Shown piece after piece: positions 29,111-37,908 of a DNA stretch of 64,000 nt (the first letter of the stretch is position 1; each line of letters opens with the position of its first letter). The stretch spans positions 53,102 through 117,101 of the forward strand of contig NZ_PNFV01000007.1 in the NCBI RefSeq assembly GCF_002940945.1. Reading direction: 5' to 3'. Under the pieces are notes generated by a model. It did not search any database. It was given only the letters and a program-made list of their open reading frames with translations, and had not been told where the DNA came from. The stretch is from Limosilactobacillus pontis. GTDB taxonomy: Bacteria; Bacillota; Bacilli; Lactobacillales; Lactobacillaceae. A program made the translations under genes and the position numbers.

Positions 29111-29818
29111 GTGAAGAAACAGCAACATTCACGCGGCTGGCTCCGCTGGGTCGTTGTCGTTATCCTACTGGTGGTGTCAGCTTGTCTGATCTTTAATCAG
29201 CAGATTAAGGAACACTTGGTGGGCAGCTACCGACCAACGATCACCAAACAGTCGATCAAGCAGGACCGGCAGAAGAAAGCTACTTATAACTTCAGCGACG
29301 TTAAGGACTTGAACTTTCAGACGGTGGCTCAGGCCCGGGCTAAGAAGCAGCCGATCAACATCATTGGTGAGATTACTGTGCCGGACATCAACATGACCCT
29401 ACCGATCGCCAATGGGGTCAATAACACGACCCTGGCACTAGCAGCCGGAACCATGCGTCCAGACATGCAAATGGGGCAGGGAAACTATGCCTTGGCCGGC
29501 CATAATATGGCCAACGGGAGCAAGATTTTGTTCTCGCCACTTTATTATCATGCCAAAGTTGGTCAGATGATTTACATCACTGACCTTGACCGGGTTTACG
29601 AGTACCGGATAAGCCAGCGGCAGTTCATTGATGCTACTGATGTTCAAGTGGTTAATAATACGCCCCAAAAGATCATCACTTTGATCACATGTGACGCCAC
29701 TGGGGCTCGTCGGCTGATGATTCGCGGGGACTTTGTTAAGTCTGAGCCGTTTAAACAGGCACCGGTAAAAGTTCAAAAAAATTTCAGTACCAAGTACACA
29801 ACGGGGCGGGCATCGTAG
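29111..29818 (+). CDS. srtA: Class A sortase
   Basis: 235-residue housekeeping sortase that cleaves LPXTG motifs and joins surface proteins to peptidoglycan. An N-terminal anchor (residues 10-28) precedes the catalytic domain. His131 (LAGHN), Cys194 (TLITC) and Arg201 (ARRLMIRG) make the active site. GTG start with AGGAGG upstream. An extended -10 (TATACT) in the 46-base gap suggests partly independent expression. Its likely substrates include the two LPQTG proteins at 41.6-49.2 kb. Confidence 0.96.
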   Translation: MKKQQHSRGWLRWVVVVILLVVSACLIFNQQIKEHLVGSYRPTITKQSIKQDRQKKATYNFSDVKDLNFQTVAQARAKKQPINIIGEITVPDINMTLPIANGVNNTTLALAAGTMRPDMQMGQGNYALAGHNMANGSKILFSPLYYHAKVGQMIYITDLDRVYEYRISQRQFIDATDVQVVNNTPQKIITLITCDATGARRLMIRGDFVKSEPFKQAPVKVQKNFSTKYTTGRAS

Positions 29819-29866
29819 AAATGAGGCATTGGGAGCTGCTTGATGCCTTTCTCACTAACGCAAACT

Positions 29867-29925
29867 AAACAGCCATCCTCAACTGGGACCGTTTAAAACG
29901 GTTGGTTGGGATGGCTGTTTAATTA
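29867..29925. terminator. Bidirectional terminator between srtA and the phosphatase gene
   Basis: AAACAGCCATCC (29867-29878) pairs with GGATGGCTGTTT (29909-29920), with a second stem ACCGTTT/AAACGGT inside. T-rich on the plus strand, A-rich before it for the minus strand. Confidence 0.85.
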
Positions 29926-30387
29926 TTTAAGCTGCCGTTTCATGATAGCAAGCCAGTAAGGAAGGGCCGTGGCCAAACTCTGGTAGGTGTCTTCGAAGCG
30001 GTGAGTGTACCAAGGATCAGGGATCTCGGTATCTGATTTGCCGGGAACCGGCTCGTTGGCCAAGTGGATTTTACCGACATCAGTCACCGGAGCAATCCGG
30101 CGCAGGTTGTAGAGGTTCATATTGTCCATACAGATGATGTAGTCGGCCCAATCGAAGTCGCGACTAGTGATTGGCCGGGAGACGAGCCCCGCGGTGTTCA
30201 AATGGTGGCGGTGCATAGTCTTCAGGGCACCAGGGTGGGGGCCATTGCCCTCCTCCTCGTTACTGGTGGCGGCGGAATCGATGTGGATTTGGTCACTGAG
30301 GCCCTCCGTTGCGACCATCTGCTTAAACATTGCCTCGGCCATCGGTGACCGGCAGATGTTGCCCAGGCAGACAAATAATACGTTCAT
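29923..30387 (-). CDS. Low-molecular-weight protein-tyrosine phosphatase
   Basis: 154-residue LMW-PTP. The P-loop C-x5-R is Cys7-LGNIC-Arg13 followed by Ser14; the general acid Asp is in EIPDPWYT near the C-terminus. ATG 30387 has GAGGTG six bases upstream; a GTG three codons earlier lies in that site. In Gram-positives such enzymes oppose tyrosine kinases that control capsule and stress responses. Single minus-strand gene between plus-strand operons. Confidence 0.94.
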   Translation of the reverse strand: MNVLFVCLGNICRSPMAEAMFKQMVATEGLSDQIHIDSAATSNEEEGNGPHPGALKTMHRHHLNTAGLVSRPITSRDFDWADYIICMDNMNLYNLRRIAPVTDVGKIHLANEPVPGKSDTEIPDPWYTHRFEDTYQSLATALPYWLAIMKRQLK

Positions 30388-30524
30388 AGTTAACACCTCA
30401 CTTTATTACTACCACTATCATACCGAAAGTTACAAGGATTTGCGAAAGGGGTGCATAATTAATTTCCTTTGGGTTGGACGATTTGGTAAAATAGAAACAA
30501 ACTAATCTGAAGGAGGAAAGAAAC

Positions 30525-31085
30525 ATGACGTTAATTATTGTGATCGTGGTCATTGCAATCCTTGTCGGGATCTACGTGGTCATTTACAACAGTCTGGTTC
30601 AGCTCCGGGTCCATGCTCAAGAATCGTGGAGCCAAATCGATGTCCAGCTGCAACGGCGTAATGACCTGATTCCAAACCTGGTTTCCACCGTTAAGGGTTA
30701 TAGCAAGCATGAGGCCACCACCTTGGAGAAGGTTACCCAGCTACGGGCAGCCCTCAATGAGGTTCCCGATGATGACCGGGCTCAGAAGATGGAGATTTCC
30801 AATCAGCTCTCCGGAACGCTGAAGAGCCTGTTCGCGGTTGCTGAAAACTATCCAGACCTGAAGGCCAGTACTGAGTACCAACAGCTAATGGAGGAGTTAA
30901 GCAACACGGAAAACAAGATTGCTTATGCCCGTCAGCTGTATAACTCTACTGTGGCTGCCTTAGATACTAAAATTCAGAGTTTCCCAAGCAACATCATTGC
31001 CAAGCTCCACCACTTCACAGCGATGGAATACCTGCAGGTTCCGGCAGAGGCGAAGGATGTGCCCCACGTTTCATTTGACGATTAG
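30525..31085 (+). CDS. LemA family protein
   Basis: 186-residue LemA protein: an N-terminal membrane anchor (residues 2-22, IIVIVVIAILVGIYVVIY) and a helical-bundle domain beginning LVQLRVHAQESWSQIDVQLQRRNDLIPNLV, the most conserved part of the family. The end VPHVSFDD is typical. AAGGAGG precedes the ATG and htpX starts 11 bases after the stop, a pairing conserved in many Firmicutes. Function of the family is unclear; association with the HtpX protease at the membrane is suggested by context. Confidence 0.95.
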   Translation: MTLIIVIVVIAILVGIYVVIYNSLVQLRVHAQESWSQIDVQLQRRNDLIPNLVSTVKGYSKHEATTLEKVTQLRAALNEVPDDDRAQKMEISNQLSGTLKSLFAVAENYPDLKASTEYQQLMEELSNTENKIAYARQLYNSTVAALDTKIQSFPSNIIAKLHHFTAMEYLQVPAEAKDVPHVSFDD

Positions 31086-31096
31086 GGTGATTTAGC

Positions 31097-31993
31097 ATGC
31101 TATACCAACAGATTGCACGCAATAAGCGTAAGACCATTCTGGTGATGTTTGGCTTCTTCCTGCTAGTGGCCTTGATCGGGGCGGCAATCGGCTATCTCTT
31201 TGCCCGGTCCGCAGTGGTTGGAATCATCATTGCCGGGGTGGTCGCCATTATCTATATGTCAGTGATGATTGGTCAGTCAACCGATGTAGTGATGAACATG
31301 AATAACGCTCGTGAGATCCACTCGGCCAGCGAGGCCCCCGAACTCTGGCACGTGGTTGAAGATATGGCGATGGTCGCTCAGGTACCGATGCCACGGGTCT
31401 TCATCATTGATGATCCGAGTCCGAACGCCTTTGCGACTGGCAATGACCCCCAGCACGCGGCAGTGGCGGCCACCACCGGCCTGCTTCAGATGATGAATCG
31501 TGAGGAGCTGGAGGGCGTGATGGGTCACGAGATGAGTCATGTTCGCAACTATGATATCCGCCTGCAGACGATCGCCTTGGCCCTTTCAGCGGCGATTTCC
31601 GTACTGGTAAACTTTGCTGGTAATTTTTGGTGGTTTGGTGGGCGGAGCAATAACCGGGATAACAATAGCGCCGGGGGCGTTTTTACTGCCTTTGGTTCAA
31701 TCCTGTTGATTATCCTGGCGCCTTTGGCAGCCACGATTGCTCAGATGGCTCTGTCGCGGAATCGGGAGTACCTAGCGGATGCAGGTGCGGTTGAATTAAC
31801 CCGGAACCCGCATGGTATGATTTCGGCTCTGGAGAAGCTTAAGGGGGCTCAGCCGATGAAGGCCGCCGACCCGAACAGTTCGGCCCTCTACATTAGCGAC
31901 CCTGAGCGTAATGCCAAGCACCGCCGCTTTGCTCACTTGTTTGATACTCACCCGCCGCTGGACGACCGGATCGAACGGTTGGAGAAGATGTAA
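31097..31993 (+). CDS. htpX: Zinc metalloprotease HtpX
   Basis: 298-residue M48 membrane protease of envelope quality control. Zinc ligands are His144 and His148 in HEMSH with catalytic Glu145, and the third ligand Glu lies in [13 protein letters not shown]. Four hydrophobic segments place the active site at the cytoplasmic face. The ribosome binding site is weak (GGTGA). It is the second gene of the lemA-htpX operon and is followed by a terminator. Confidence 0.96.
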   Translation: MLYQQIARNKRKTILVMFGFFLLVALIGAAIGYLFARSAVVGIIIAGVVAIIYMSVMIGQSTDVVMNMNNAREIHSASEAPELWHVVEDMAMVAQVPMPRVFIIDDPSPNAFATGNDPQHAAVAATTGLLQMMNREELEGVMGHEMSHVRNYDIRLQTIALALSAAISVLVNFAGNFWWFGGRSNNRDNNSAGGVFTAFGSILLIILAPLAATIAQMALSRNREYLADAGAVELTRNPHGMISALEKLKGAQPMKAADPNSSALYISDPERNAKHRRFAHLFDTHPPLDDRIERLEKM

Positions 31994-32013
31994 ACGAGAA
32001 CTAGTTTTTTAAT

Positions 32014-32045
32014 GGCAGTCGGGAGAGCTTCCTGGCTGTTTTTTC
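32014..32045 (+). terminator. Terminator after htpX
   Basis: GGCAGTCGGGAG pairs imperfectly with CTTCCTGGCTG, followed by six T. Confidence 0.7.
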
Positions 32046-32139
32046 GTAGAGCAATTTATTCGCTTGGTCGCCTTTATCGGGTGAGAGTGATATAATTAAT
32101 AAACTAGACAAAAGTATCAGAAGAAGAGGTAGCTTTTCT

Positions 32140-33528
32140 ATGAAAATGAAGTTAGCGGAGATTGCGAAGGCAATTGATGCGCAAAACAATATCGATCAAT
32201 GGCAAGACGTTGAGCTGACCAGTGTGTCCTTTGACAGCCGTCACCTGGACCGTGGTGCGCTCTTCATCCCACTACAAGGGGCCCAGGATGGTCACCGTTT
32301 TGTGGCCAGTGCCTTTGCCAATGGTGCAGCGGCCTCGTTATGGGCCAGTGACCACGAGATTGTTGACCACGAGCACCCATTGCTGGTGGTTGACGACCCG
32401 CTGAAGGCCCTTCAACAGTTGAGCGAGTATTACCTGCATAAGATCAATCCGATGGTGGTAGCCGTCACCGGGAGTAATGGCAAGACGACTACCAAGGACA
32501 TGATTGCCTCGATCCTGAGCACCCAGTTGAATGTCACCAAGACTTATGCTAACTTCAACAATGAGATTGGGGTGCCGGTGACCCTGCTCAATATGGAGGC
32601 CAACACGGAGGCTGTCGTCGTTGAGATGGGGATGGATCGTTTTGGCCAACTGGACTTTTTGAGTAAGCTCGCTTCTCCTGACATTGCAGTGATCACAATG
32701 ATCGGTGAGGCCCATATTGAGTTTTTCGGGACCCGGGACCGGATTGCTGATGCCAAGATGGAGATTACCCATGGCCTCAAGGAGGATGGCACCCTAGTCT
32801 ACAACGGTGACGAACCGCTACTCAATGAGCGGGCTGCCCAGATTGATCAGCGTCTGGTGCGCTTTGGTCGTCACCTGGATGATGATCTTTACGCCACTAG
32901 CGTTGAGGATCACCCGCGTTCACTTACCTTTACGGTCAATGAATGGCCGGATAAGCAGTTTACGATCCCAATGGTGGGGGAGTACAATGTCAACAATGCC
33001 TTGGCGGCCATGGCGGTTGGTCGCCTGCTTCACATTACGCCGGAGCATATCAAACAAGCCTTGGCTAATGTCGAGCTGACCGAGAACCGGGCAGAGTGGC
33101 TGGCTGGTAAGAATGGTGAGCAGATCTTAAGCGACGTATACAACTCTAACCCGACGGCTGCCAAGCAGGTGCTCAAGACAGTCGCGACGATGCCAACTAA
33201 GGGTCGGCGGATCGCTGTCCTGGGTGATATGCTGGAGCTCGGTGATGCTTCAGCTCGTTTGCATGCGAGTCTAGCAAGTGAGATCGATCCTACCCATATC
33301 CAGGCTGTTTACCTGGTTGGTGAGCAGATGCAGGCCTTGAAGGATCAGTTGCAACGTGATGATTACCCGAGTGATGCCATCCACTACTATCAAGCCGATC
33401 AGCTGGACCAATTGACTGCGGACCTGCAGGCTACCCTGACTGGTGACGATATTGTCTTGTTGAAGGCAAGTCACGGGATTCACCTTGAAAAAGTATTGGA
33501 CGCAATTGAAGAAAAGCAAAATGATTAA
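32140..33528 (+). CDS. murF: UDP-MurNAc-tripeptide:D-alanyl-D-alanine ligase
   Basis: 462-residue Mur ligase adding D-Ala-D-Ala to the peptidoglycan precursor. N-terminal UDP-binding domain (SVSFDSRHLDRGALFIPLQGAQDGHRF), central ATPase with GSNGKTTTKDM and NFNNEIGVPVTLL, and the C-terminal Rossmann-like domain (ILSDVYNSNPTAAKQVLKT, RIAVLGDMLELG). An extended -10 (TGATATAAT) lies about 50 bases upstream and AGAGG before the ATG. cshA follows; a murF-cshA order is common in lactobacilli, where ddl often sits just upstream, but it does not here. Confidence 0.97.
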   Translation: MKMKLAEIAKAIDAQNNIDQWQDVELTSVSFDSRHLDRGALFIPLQGAQDGHRFVASAFANGAAASLWASDHEIVDHEHPLLVVDDPLKALQQLSEYYLHKINPMVVAVTGSNGKTTTKDMIASILSTQLNVTKTYANFNNEIGVPVTLLNMEANTEAVVVEMGMDRFGQLDFLSKLASPDIAVITMIGEAHIEFFGTRDRIADAKMEITHGLKEDGTLVYNGDEPLLNERAAQIDQRLVRFGRHLDDDLYATSVEDHPRSLTFTVNEWPDKQFTIPMVGEYNVNNALAAMAVGRLLHITPEHIKQALANVELTENRAEWLAGKNGEQILSDVYNSNPTAAKQVLKTVATMPTKGRRIAVLGDMLELGDASARLHASLASEIDPTHIQAVYLVGEQMQALKDQLQRDDYPSDAIHYYQADQLDQLTADLQATLTGDDIVLLKASHGIHLEKVLDAIEEKQND

Positions 33529-33536
33529 TGGTGCGC

Positions 33537-33562
33537 GGGGCTGTAACATTGGTTGCAGCCCC
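33537..33562 (+). other. GC-rich hairpin between murF and cshA
   Basis: GGGGCTG (33537-33543) pairs with CAGCCCC (33556-33562), extended by AA/TT pairs. No T-run follows, so full termination is unlikely. It may tune expression of cshA or protect the murF mRNA. Confidence 0.45.
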
Positions 33563-33590
33563 TTGCCCGTATTTCTGAGGAGGAAATTTT

Positions 33591-35075
33591 TTGAAATTTA
33601 GCGAATTAGGCTTATCGCAAAGCCTATTGAAGGCAATCAAACGGAGCGGCTATGAAGAGGCTACTCCAATTCAGGAACAGACGATTCCGATGGTACTGGA
33701 TGGTCAGGATGTAATCGGTCAGGCGCAAACTGGGACCGGAAAAACGGCGGCGTTTGGCTTACCGATCATTGAGCATGTCGATACCAAAGATCCGGATATC
33801 CAGGCCCTCGTGATCTCACCGACTCGTGAGCTGGCCATCCAGACCCAGGAGGAACTCTACCGGCTTGGTAAGGATAAGCACGTCCGAGTCCAGGTTGTCT
33901 ATGGTGGTGCGGATATCCGCCGTCAAATTAAGAGCTTGAAGCAGCACCCACAGATTCTGGTAGGGACACCGGGACGATTGCGTGATCATCTGAACCGGCA
34001 TACGGTTAAGCTGGATAACATCCAGACATTGGTTCTGGACGAGGCGGATGAGATGCTTAATATGGGCTTCCTTGAGGATATTGAGGCGATCATCAATCAA
34101 ACTCCACAGGATCGTCAGACATTGCTCTTCTCGGCCACGATGCCGCCGGAGATCAAGAAGATCGGGGTACAGTTCATGACCGACCCTAAGATGGTCCGGA
34201 TCAAGGCTAAAGAGCTGACCACTGACTTGGTTGACCAGTACTACGTTCGAGCTCGAGACTACGAGAAGTTTGACATTATGACCCGTCTGATTGACGTCCA
34301 AGATCCTGAGCTGACGATCGTCTTTGGCCGGACCAAGCGCCGGGTCGATGAGCTGTCCAAGGGACTGGTGGCGCGCGGCTACAACGCGGCCGGCATACAT
34401 GGCGACTTGAGTCAGGACCAGCGTACTAAGATCATGCGCAAATTCAAGAACGGTCAGCTTGATATTTTGGTAGCAACTGACGTAGCGGCCCGTGGACTAG
34501 ATATTTCCGGCGTGACCCATGTCTACAACTATGATATTCCATCAGATCCCGATAGCTATGTTCACCGTATTGGCCGAACGGGCCGGGCCGGCCATCATGG
34601 AATGTCGCTGACCTTTGTGACGCCTAACGAGATGGACTACCTTCACGAGATTGAGAAGCTGACCCGGGTCCGGATGCTGCCGCTGAAGCCGCCAACAGCT
34701 GAGGAGGCCTTCCGGGGGCAGGTGGCCAGTGCTTTCAATGACATTGACGAATTGATTGCCCAAGATACCACGGACCGTTACAAGGATGCAGCGGCTAAGC
34801 TCTTGGAGACTCACAACGCCACTGACCTGGTTGCGGCGCTGTTAAATGACATGACCAAGGAGGCCGCCAGCGACGTGCCGGTTAAGATCACACCGGAGCG
34901 TCCCCTGCCACGGCGGAATCGCCACAACCGACAGCGAGGCAACGGCCACTACCGTCGTCATCGTGATAACCACGGCCGCCGAAATGGCTACCGGTCCCAC
35001 CGGAACAATGACCATCATGGTAGCAGCCATTCCAGCCGTCATGCCTTCAACATTCGCCACCGTAAAGAAAATTAA
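33591..35075 (+). CDS. cshA: DEAD-box RNA helicase CshA
   Basis: 494-residue DEAD-box helicase involved in RNA turnover, ribosome assembly and cold adaptation. Motifs in order: Q motif (YEEATPIQEQTIP), I AQTGTGKT, Ia PTRELA, Ib GTPGR, II DEAD, III SAT, IV VFGRTKRRVDEL, V VATDVAARGLDISGV, VI HRIGRTGRAG. The last 60 residues are a disordered Arg/His/Asn-rich tail typical of CshA proteins, probably for RNA or degradosome contacts. TTG start, fixed by GAGGAGG seven bases upstream. Confidence 0.97.
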   Translation: MKFSELGLSQSLLKAIKRSGYEEATPIQEQTIPMVLDGQDVIGQAQTGTGKTAAFGLPIIEHVDTKDPDIQALVISPTRELAIQTQEELYRLGKDKHVRVQVVYGGADIRRQIKSLKQHPQILVGTPGRLRDHLNRHTVKLDNIQTLVLDEADEMLNMGFLEDIEAIINQTPQDRQTLLFSATMPPEIKKIGVQFMTDPKMVRIKAKELTTDLVDQYYVRARDYEKFDIMTRLIDVQDPELTIVFGRTKRRVDELSKGLVARGYNAAGIHGDLSQDQRTKIMRKFKNGQLDILVATDVAARGLDISGVTHVYNYDIPSDPDSYVHRIGRTGRAGHHGMSLTFVTPNEMDYLHEIEKLTRVRMLPLKPPTAEEAFRGQVASAFNDIDELIAQDTTDRYKDAAAKLLETHNATDLVAALLNDMTKEAASDVPVKITPERPLPRRNRHNRQRGNGHYRRHRDNHGRRNGYRSHRNNDHHGSSHSSRHAFNIRHRKEN

Positions 35076-35084
35076 AGGCTAAAC

Positions 35085-35128
35085 AAAAATACGAACCGCG
35101 AGGAAAACTTCCTCCGGTTCGTATTTTA
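35085..35128. terminator. Bidirectional terminator between cshA and dltD
   Basis: A long stem from AAATACGAACCG to CGGTTCGTATTT enclosing AGGAA/TTCCT, A-rich before and T-rich after, placed between two convergent genes. Confidence 0.9.
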
Positions 35129-35133
35129 TTATT

Positions 35134-36426
35134 CTAACGTAATTCTTGATTCTTGAATTTTTGCAGGTTATGTGCAGTGGGGTTCAGGTTGGCCCAGCGC
35201 TTGGTCAGGAATTCATCATTCATCCGGTAGTTTGGCTGAGGCTGTTTAGTCGAGATAAACTGGTTAGTAGCCCGGTCAAATTTGACCCAGCCAGCCCAAC
35301 CGATGTGGATGGTATCTTCCATGAAGGCTGGCTTGCTGCCGTCGTGGGAGAGGTCCAGGATATGAGTGAAGCCCTGTTCACGCAGCTGAAACTTGATCTT
35401 TTCCACGGAGCGGTAGTACATATTCATGTCCAACCCGGTGTACTTCTCCCACTTGGCATTGACCGGCGGGATGACGAAGAGCACGTTGGCGTTGGTGTTC
35501 TTGAACTGGTTAAGTACTACCTGGAGGTCACCGTACTCTGGTGAGGCCGTGTAGTTAAACTTCCGCTGCGAGCCTGCCAGCTTGCTTAAGTCCGGTTTGA
35601 CCCGCTTGTTGTAAAAGCCGTTGCGGATGCTGAACTCGTTATTGCTGGAGTCTCGCTTGCCAACCTGCTCAGCCTGGCTATACAGGCGATCATAGCTATA
35701 CTTCTTCGGTAGGCGGCTGATGTTCGGCAGAATGTGCTTTTCGTAGTTCTGGTTGATTTGGAACGCAGAGAAGATGGCATCCTCGTGAGCGAGCAGGTTG
35801 ACCCGGCTATTGATGACGAGGCGATCCCAGGAGCTCAGCGGCTTACCGGCTGCAATCTTCCGGGCCCCGGCGCCCACCGTGCCGTCATCACCGATTAGGG
35901 CGATCAATCGTTTAGCAACGTAGCGGTCGTATGGTGAACGAGGGTTAGCGTGCTGTAGCCAGGTCAAGTTAGCGTATGATCCGTTGTAGTACTTGAAGGC
36001 TGGCGCCTGAACACCATGCTTGGTAAACCACTGTGGGGAGACGATATAGACTGCCTTCTCGTCGGTCATCTGGTTCTCCATCGAATTGATGTTGAAGAAC
36101 TGAGGCAACGATTGTGTTCCTCGAGAACCGAAAAGAAACGGTGTGTAGTTATGGTAGCGAGCGGCCATGACGGATGGGTGATAGCGATCCATCCGCCGCA
36201 GTTCACTGGACCCAAAAAAGGGAACAAAGTTGACCCGTTTGTCGTTTAATGCCTGTTTCTTCAGCGATTGGTTTTTGAAGATAACCGGGCTCAAGGAAAC
36301 AGCGGCCTGCTTTTCCTTTTGCAACGAGTAACTTTTCTTGATCGGCAGAGAGAAGAGAATCAGAACCAGGACAAAAGCAAGAATTACCGGGCCGAAGATC
36401 GACCACAGCCGCTTGCTGTTATGCAT
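35134..36426 (-). CDS. dltD: D-alanyl-lipoteichoic acid biosynthesis protein DltD
   Basis: 430-residue DltD with a single N-terminal anchor (residues 8-28, LWSIFGPVILAFVLVLILFSLP) and an extracellular SGNH-hydrolase-like domain. The nucleophile Ser is in FFGSSELRRMDRYHPS and the Asp-x-x-His pair near the C-terminus in MEDTIHIGWAGW. It transfers D-Ala to lipoteichoic acid together with DltX and DltB. Overlaps dltC by eight bases. Last gene of the operon. Confidence 0.97.
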   Translation of the reverse strand: MHNSKRLWSIFGPVILAFVLVLILFSLPIKKSYSLQKEKQAAVSLSPVIFKNQSLKKQALNDKRVNFVPFFGSSELRRMDRYHPSVMAARYHNYTPFLFGSRGTQSLPQFFNINSMENQMTDEKAVYIVSPQWFTKHGVQAPAFKYYNGSYANLTWLQHANPRSPYDRYVAKRLIALIGDDGTVGAGARKIAAGKPLSSWDRLVINSRVNLLAHEDAIFSAFQINQNYEKHILPNISRLPKKYSYDRLYSQAEQVGKRDSSNNEFSIRNGFYNKRVKPDLSKLAGSQRKFNYTASPEYGDLQVVLNQFKNTNANVLFVIPPVNAKWEKYTGLDMNMYYRSVEKIKFQLREQGFTHILDLSHDGSKPAFMEDTIHIGWAGWVKFDRATNQFISTKQPQPNYRMNDEFLTKRWANLNPTAHNLQKFKNQELR

Positions 36427-36658
36427 TTTGCAACTCCTTTACCCGTTGTTCGATCTTTTCGATGGTGTTCCATTGGCTCCGATCAAATTCGGAAACCGGA
36501 ACTTGGATATCAAAGGCGTCTTGGAGACCGAGCAGTAGGCTAACCGTGGCCATGGAGTCCAGCAGGCCTGAGGTGAAAAGATCTTGACTTGCGTCACTGA
36601 AGTCAGATGCGTCGCGGCCAGTTGCGTCAGCTAAAATGTTAATAATTTGTTCTTGCAT
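36419..36658 (-). CDS. dltC: D-alanyl carrier protein
   Basis: 79-residue acyl-carrier-type protein. Ser35 in SGLLDSMATV carries the 4'-phosphopantetheine arm, which the AcpS encoded at 39.9 kb could attach. It receives D-Ala from DltA and passes it to DltB. The ribosome binding site (AGGAGG) lies just before the ATG, about 30 bases after dltB. Confidence 0.97.
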   Translation of the reverse strand: MQEQIINILADATGRDASDFSDASQDLFTSGLLDSMATVSLLLGLQDAFDIQVPVSEFDRSQWNTIEKIEQRVKELQNA

Positions 36659-36687
36659 GATAAAATCCTCCTAAAAGTTTCACTCAG

Positions 36688-37908
36688 CTATTTGCTTAAC
36701 AGGTAGGTGTTTAAGAAACCGCTGAAAATCAAAAATGTAACCATTACAAAGTTAAAGGTGATGAAGATGGCCACCCCGGTTGTCAGCCTGTTGTGAGGGA
36801 GGTTCGGCAAGTGCTTGCGCTTGTACCGTAACCACCAGTCATTGGTAACGAGGGCGAGACCATGGACAATCCCGTATAGAATATAATACCAGGTGATCCC
36901 GTGCCAGAAGCCCATCAGGGTCATATTCAGCATGTAGGCAGTTGATGATAAGGCGTTACGGTTCTTGAACCAGCGCTTCTTAGTGGCCAGGAACACAAAA
37001 CGCATGAAGATGTAATCCCGGAACCAGAAGGATAGGCTGATATGCCAGCGATTCCAGAATTCCTTGATGTTCTTAGACTTGAATGGCTGCTTGAAGTTCA
37101 TTGGTGATTTGACACCCATGAAGTAACTGATTGCGACGGCAAACAGTGAGTAGCCGGCAAAGTCGAAGAAGAGGTACAGGCCGTACGTATACATAACCCC
37201 CACCATGCTCCACGAAATCATGTGGGGTGAAAGGAGGGCTAGCTTCTCAAAGTGGGGTAGGAAACGCTGCCCGAAGAAGTAACCGATAACGAACTTGTAC
37301 AAGAAACCGAGAAACAGGTAGAAGATCCCCTTGTTGACCAGGGCCAGGTAGGCATCCCGACTTGGGACCTTTTGGTAGTCCTTGGAGAAGCGACGGTAGC
37401 GATCGATTGGTCCGGACGTCAGAGTTGGCATAAAGAGCATGAAGCGGATGAACTTCCATGCTGAAATATCCTTGACCATGCCGTCCCGTGTCTCAATGAT
37501 CGTACCGGCCGCCCGGAAGGTCAGGTAACTGATCCCGAGGAACCCGAGCAGGGAATTATGGCCAACCATCGCTGGCGTCAGTTTGACGATCACCAGTGGG
37601 GCAATTGAGAGCGCCGTGAACAGGTAGAAGATACCGGATGAGTTGGCTTGCTGCCGATAGTGGTGGTAGTACATCACCAGGCAGGTTTCCCAGATCACGT
37701 AGGCAATCAGGGAGATCCCCTGCTGCCAGCTGTCTCCGTCAAACATCAGAAAGATGAAGATAAAACTGATCAGCGCCTCATACCAACTGAACCGTTTCCC
37801 AAAGTACAGTCCGATGCCCAGCGGTAAGATGGCTAGGATCAGGTAGCAGAAGTACATCGGGGTCCCATAGGCACTGAAATTAGGTAGACTAGCAATCCAA
37901 TTAATCAT
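36688..37908 (-). CDS. dltB: D-alanyl transfer membrane protein DltB
   Basis: 406-residue MBOAT-family acyltransferase with about ten membrane segments. The catalytic His region is visible in MTLMGFWHGITWYYILYGIVHG and the family segment KSPMNFKQPFKSKNIKEFWNRWHISLSFWFRDYI. It moves D-Ala from DltC across the membrane. Its ATG overlaps the dltA stop by one base (TAATG). Confidence 0.97.
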   Translation of the reverse strand: MINWIASLPNFSAYGTPMYFCYLILAILPLGIGLYFGKRFSWYEALISFIFIFLMFDGDSWQQGISLIAYVIWETCLVMYYHHYRQQANSSGIFYLFTALSIAPLVIVKLTPAMVGHNSLLGFLGISYLTFRAAGTIIETRDGMVKDISAWKFIRFMLFMPTLTSGPIDRYRRFSKDYQKVPSRDAYLALVNKGIFYLFLGFLYKFVIGYFFGQRFLPHFEKLALLSPHMISWSMVGVMYTYGLYLFFDFAGYSLFAVAISYFMGVKSPMNFKQPFKSKNIKEFWNRWHISLSFWFRDYIFMRFVFLATKKRWFKNRNALSSTAYMLNMTLMGFWHGITWYYILYGIVHGLALVTNDWWLRYKRKHLPNLPHNRLTTGVAIFITFNFVMVTFLIFSGFLNTYLLSK

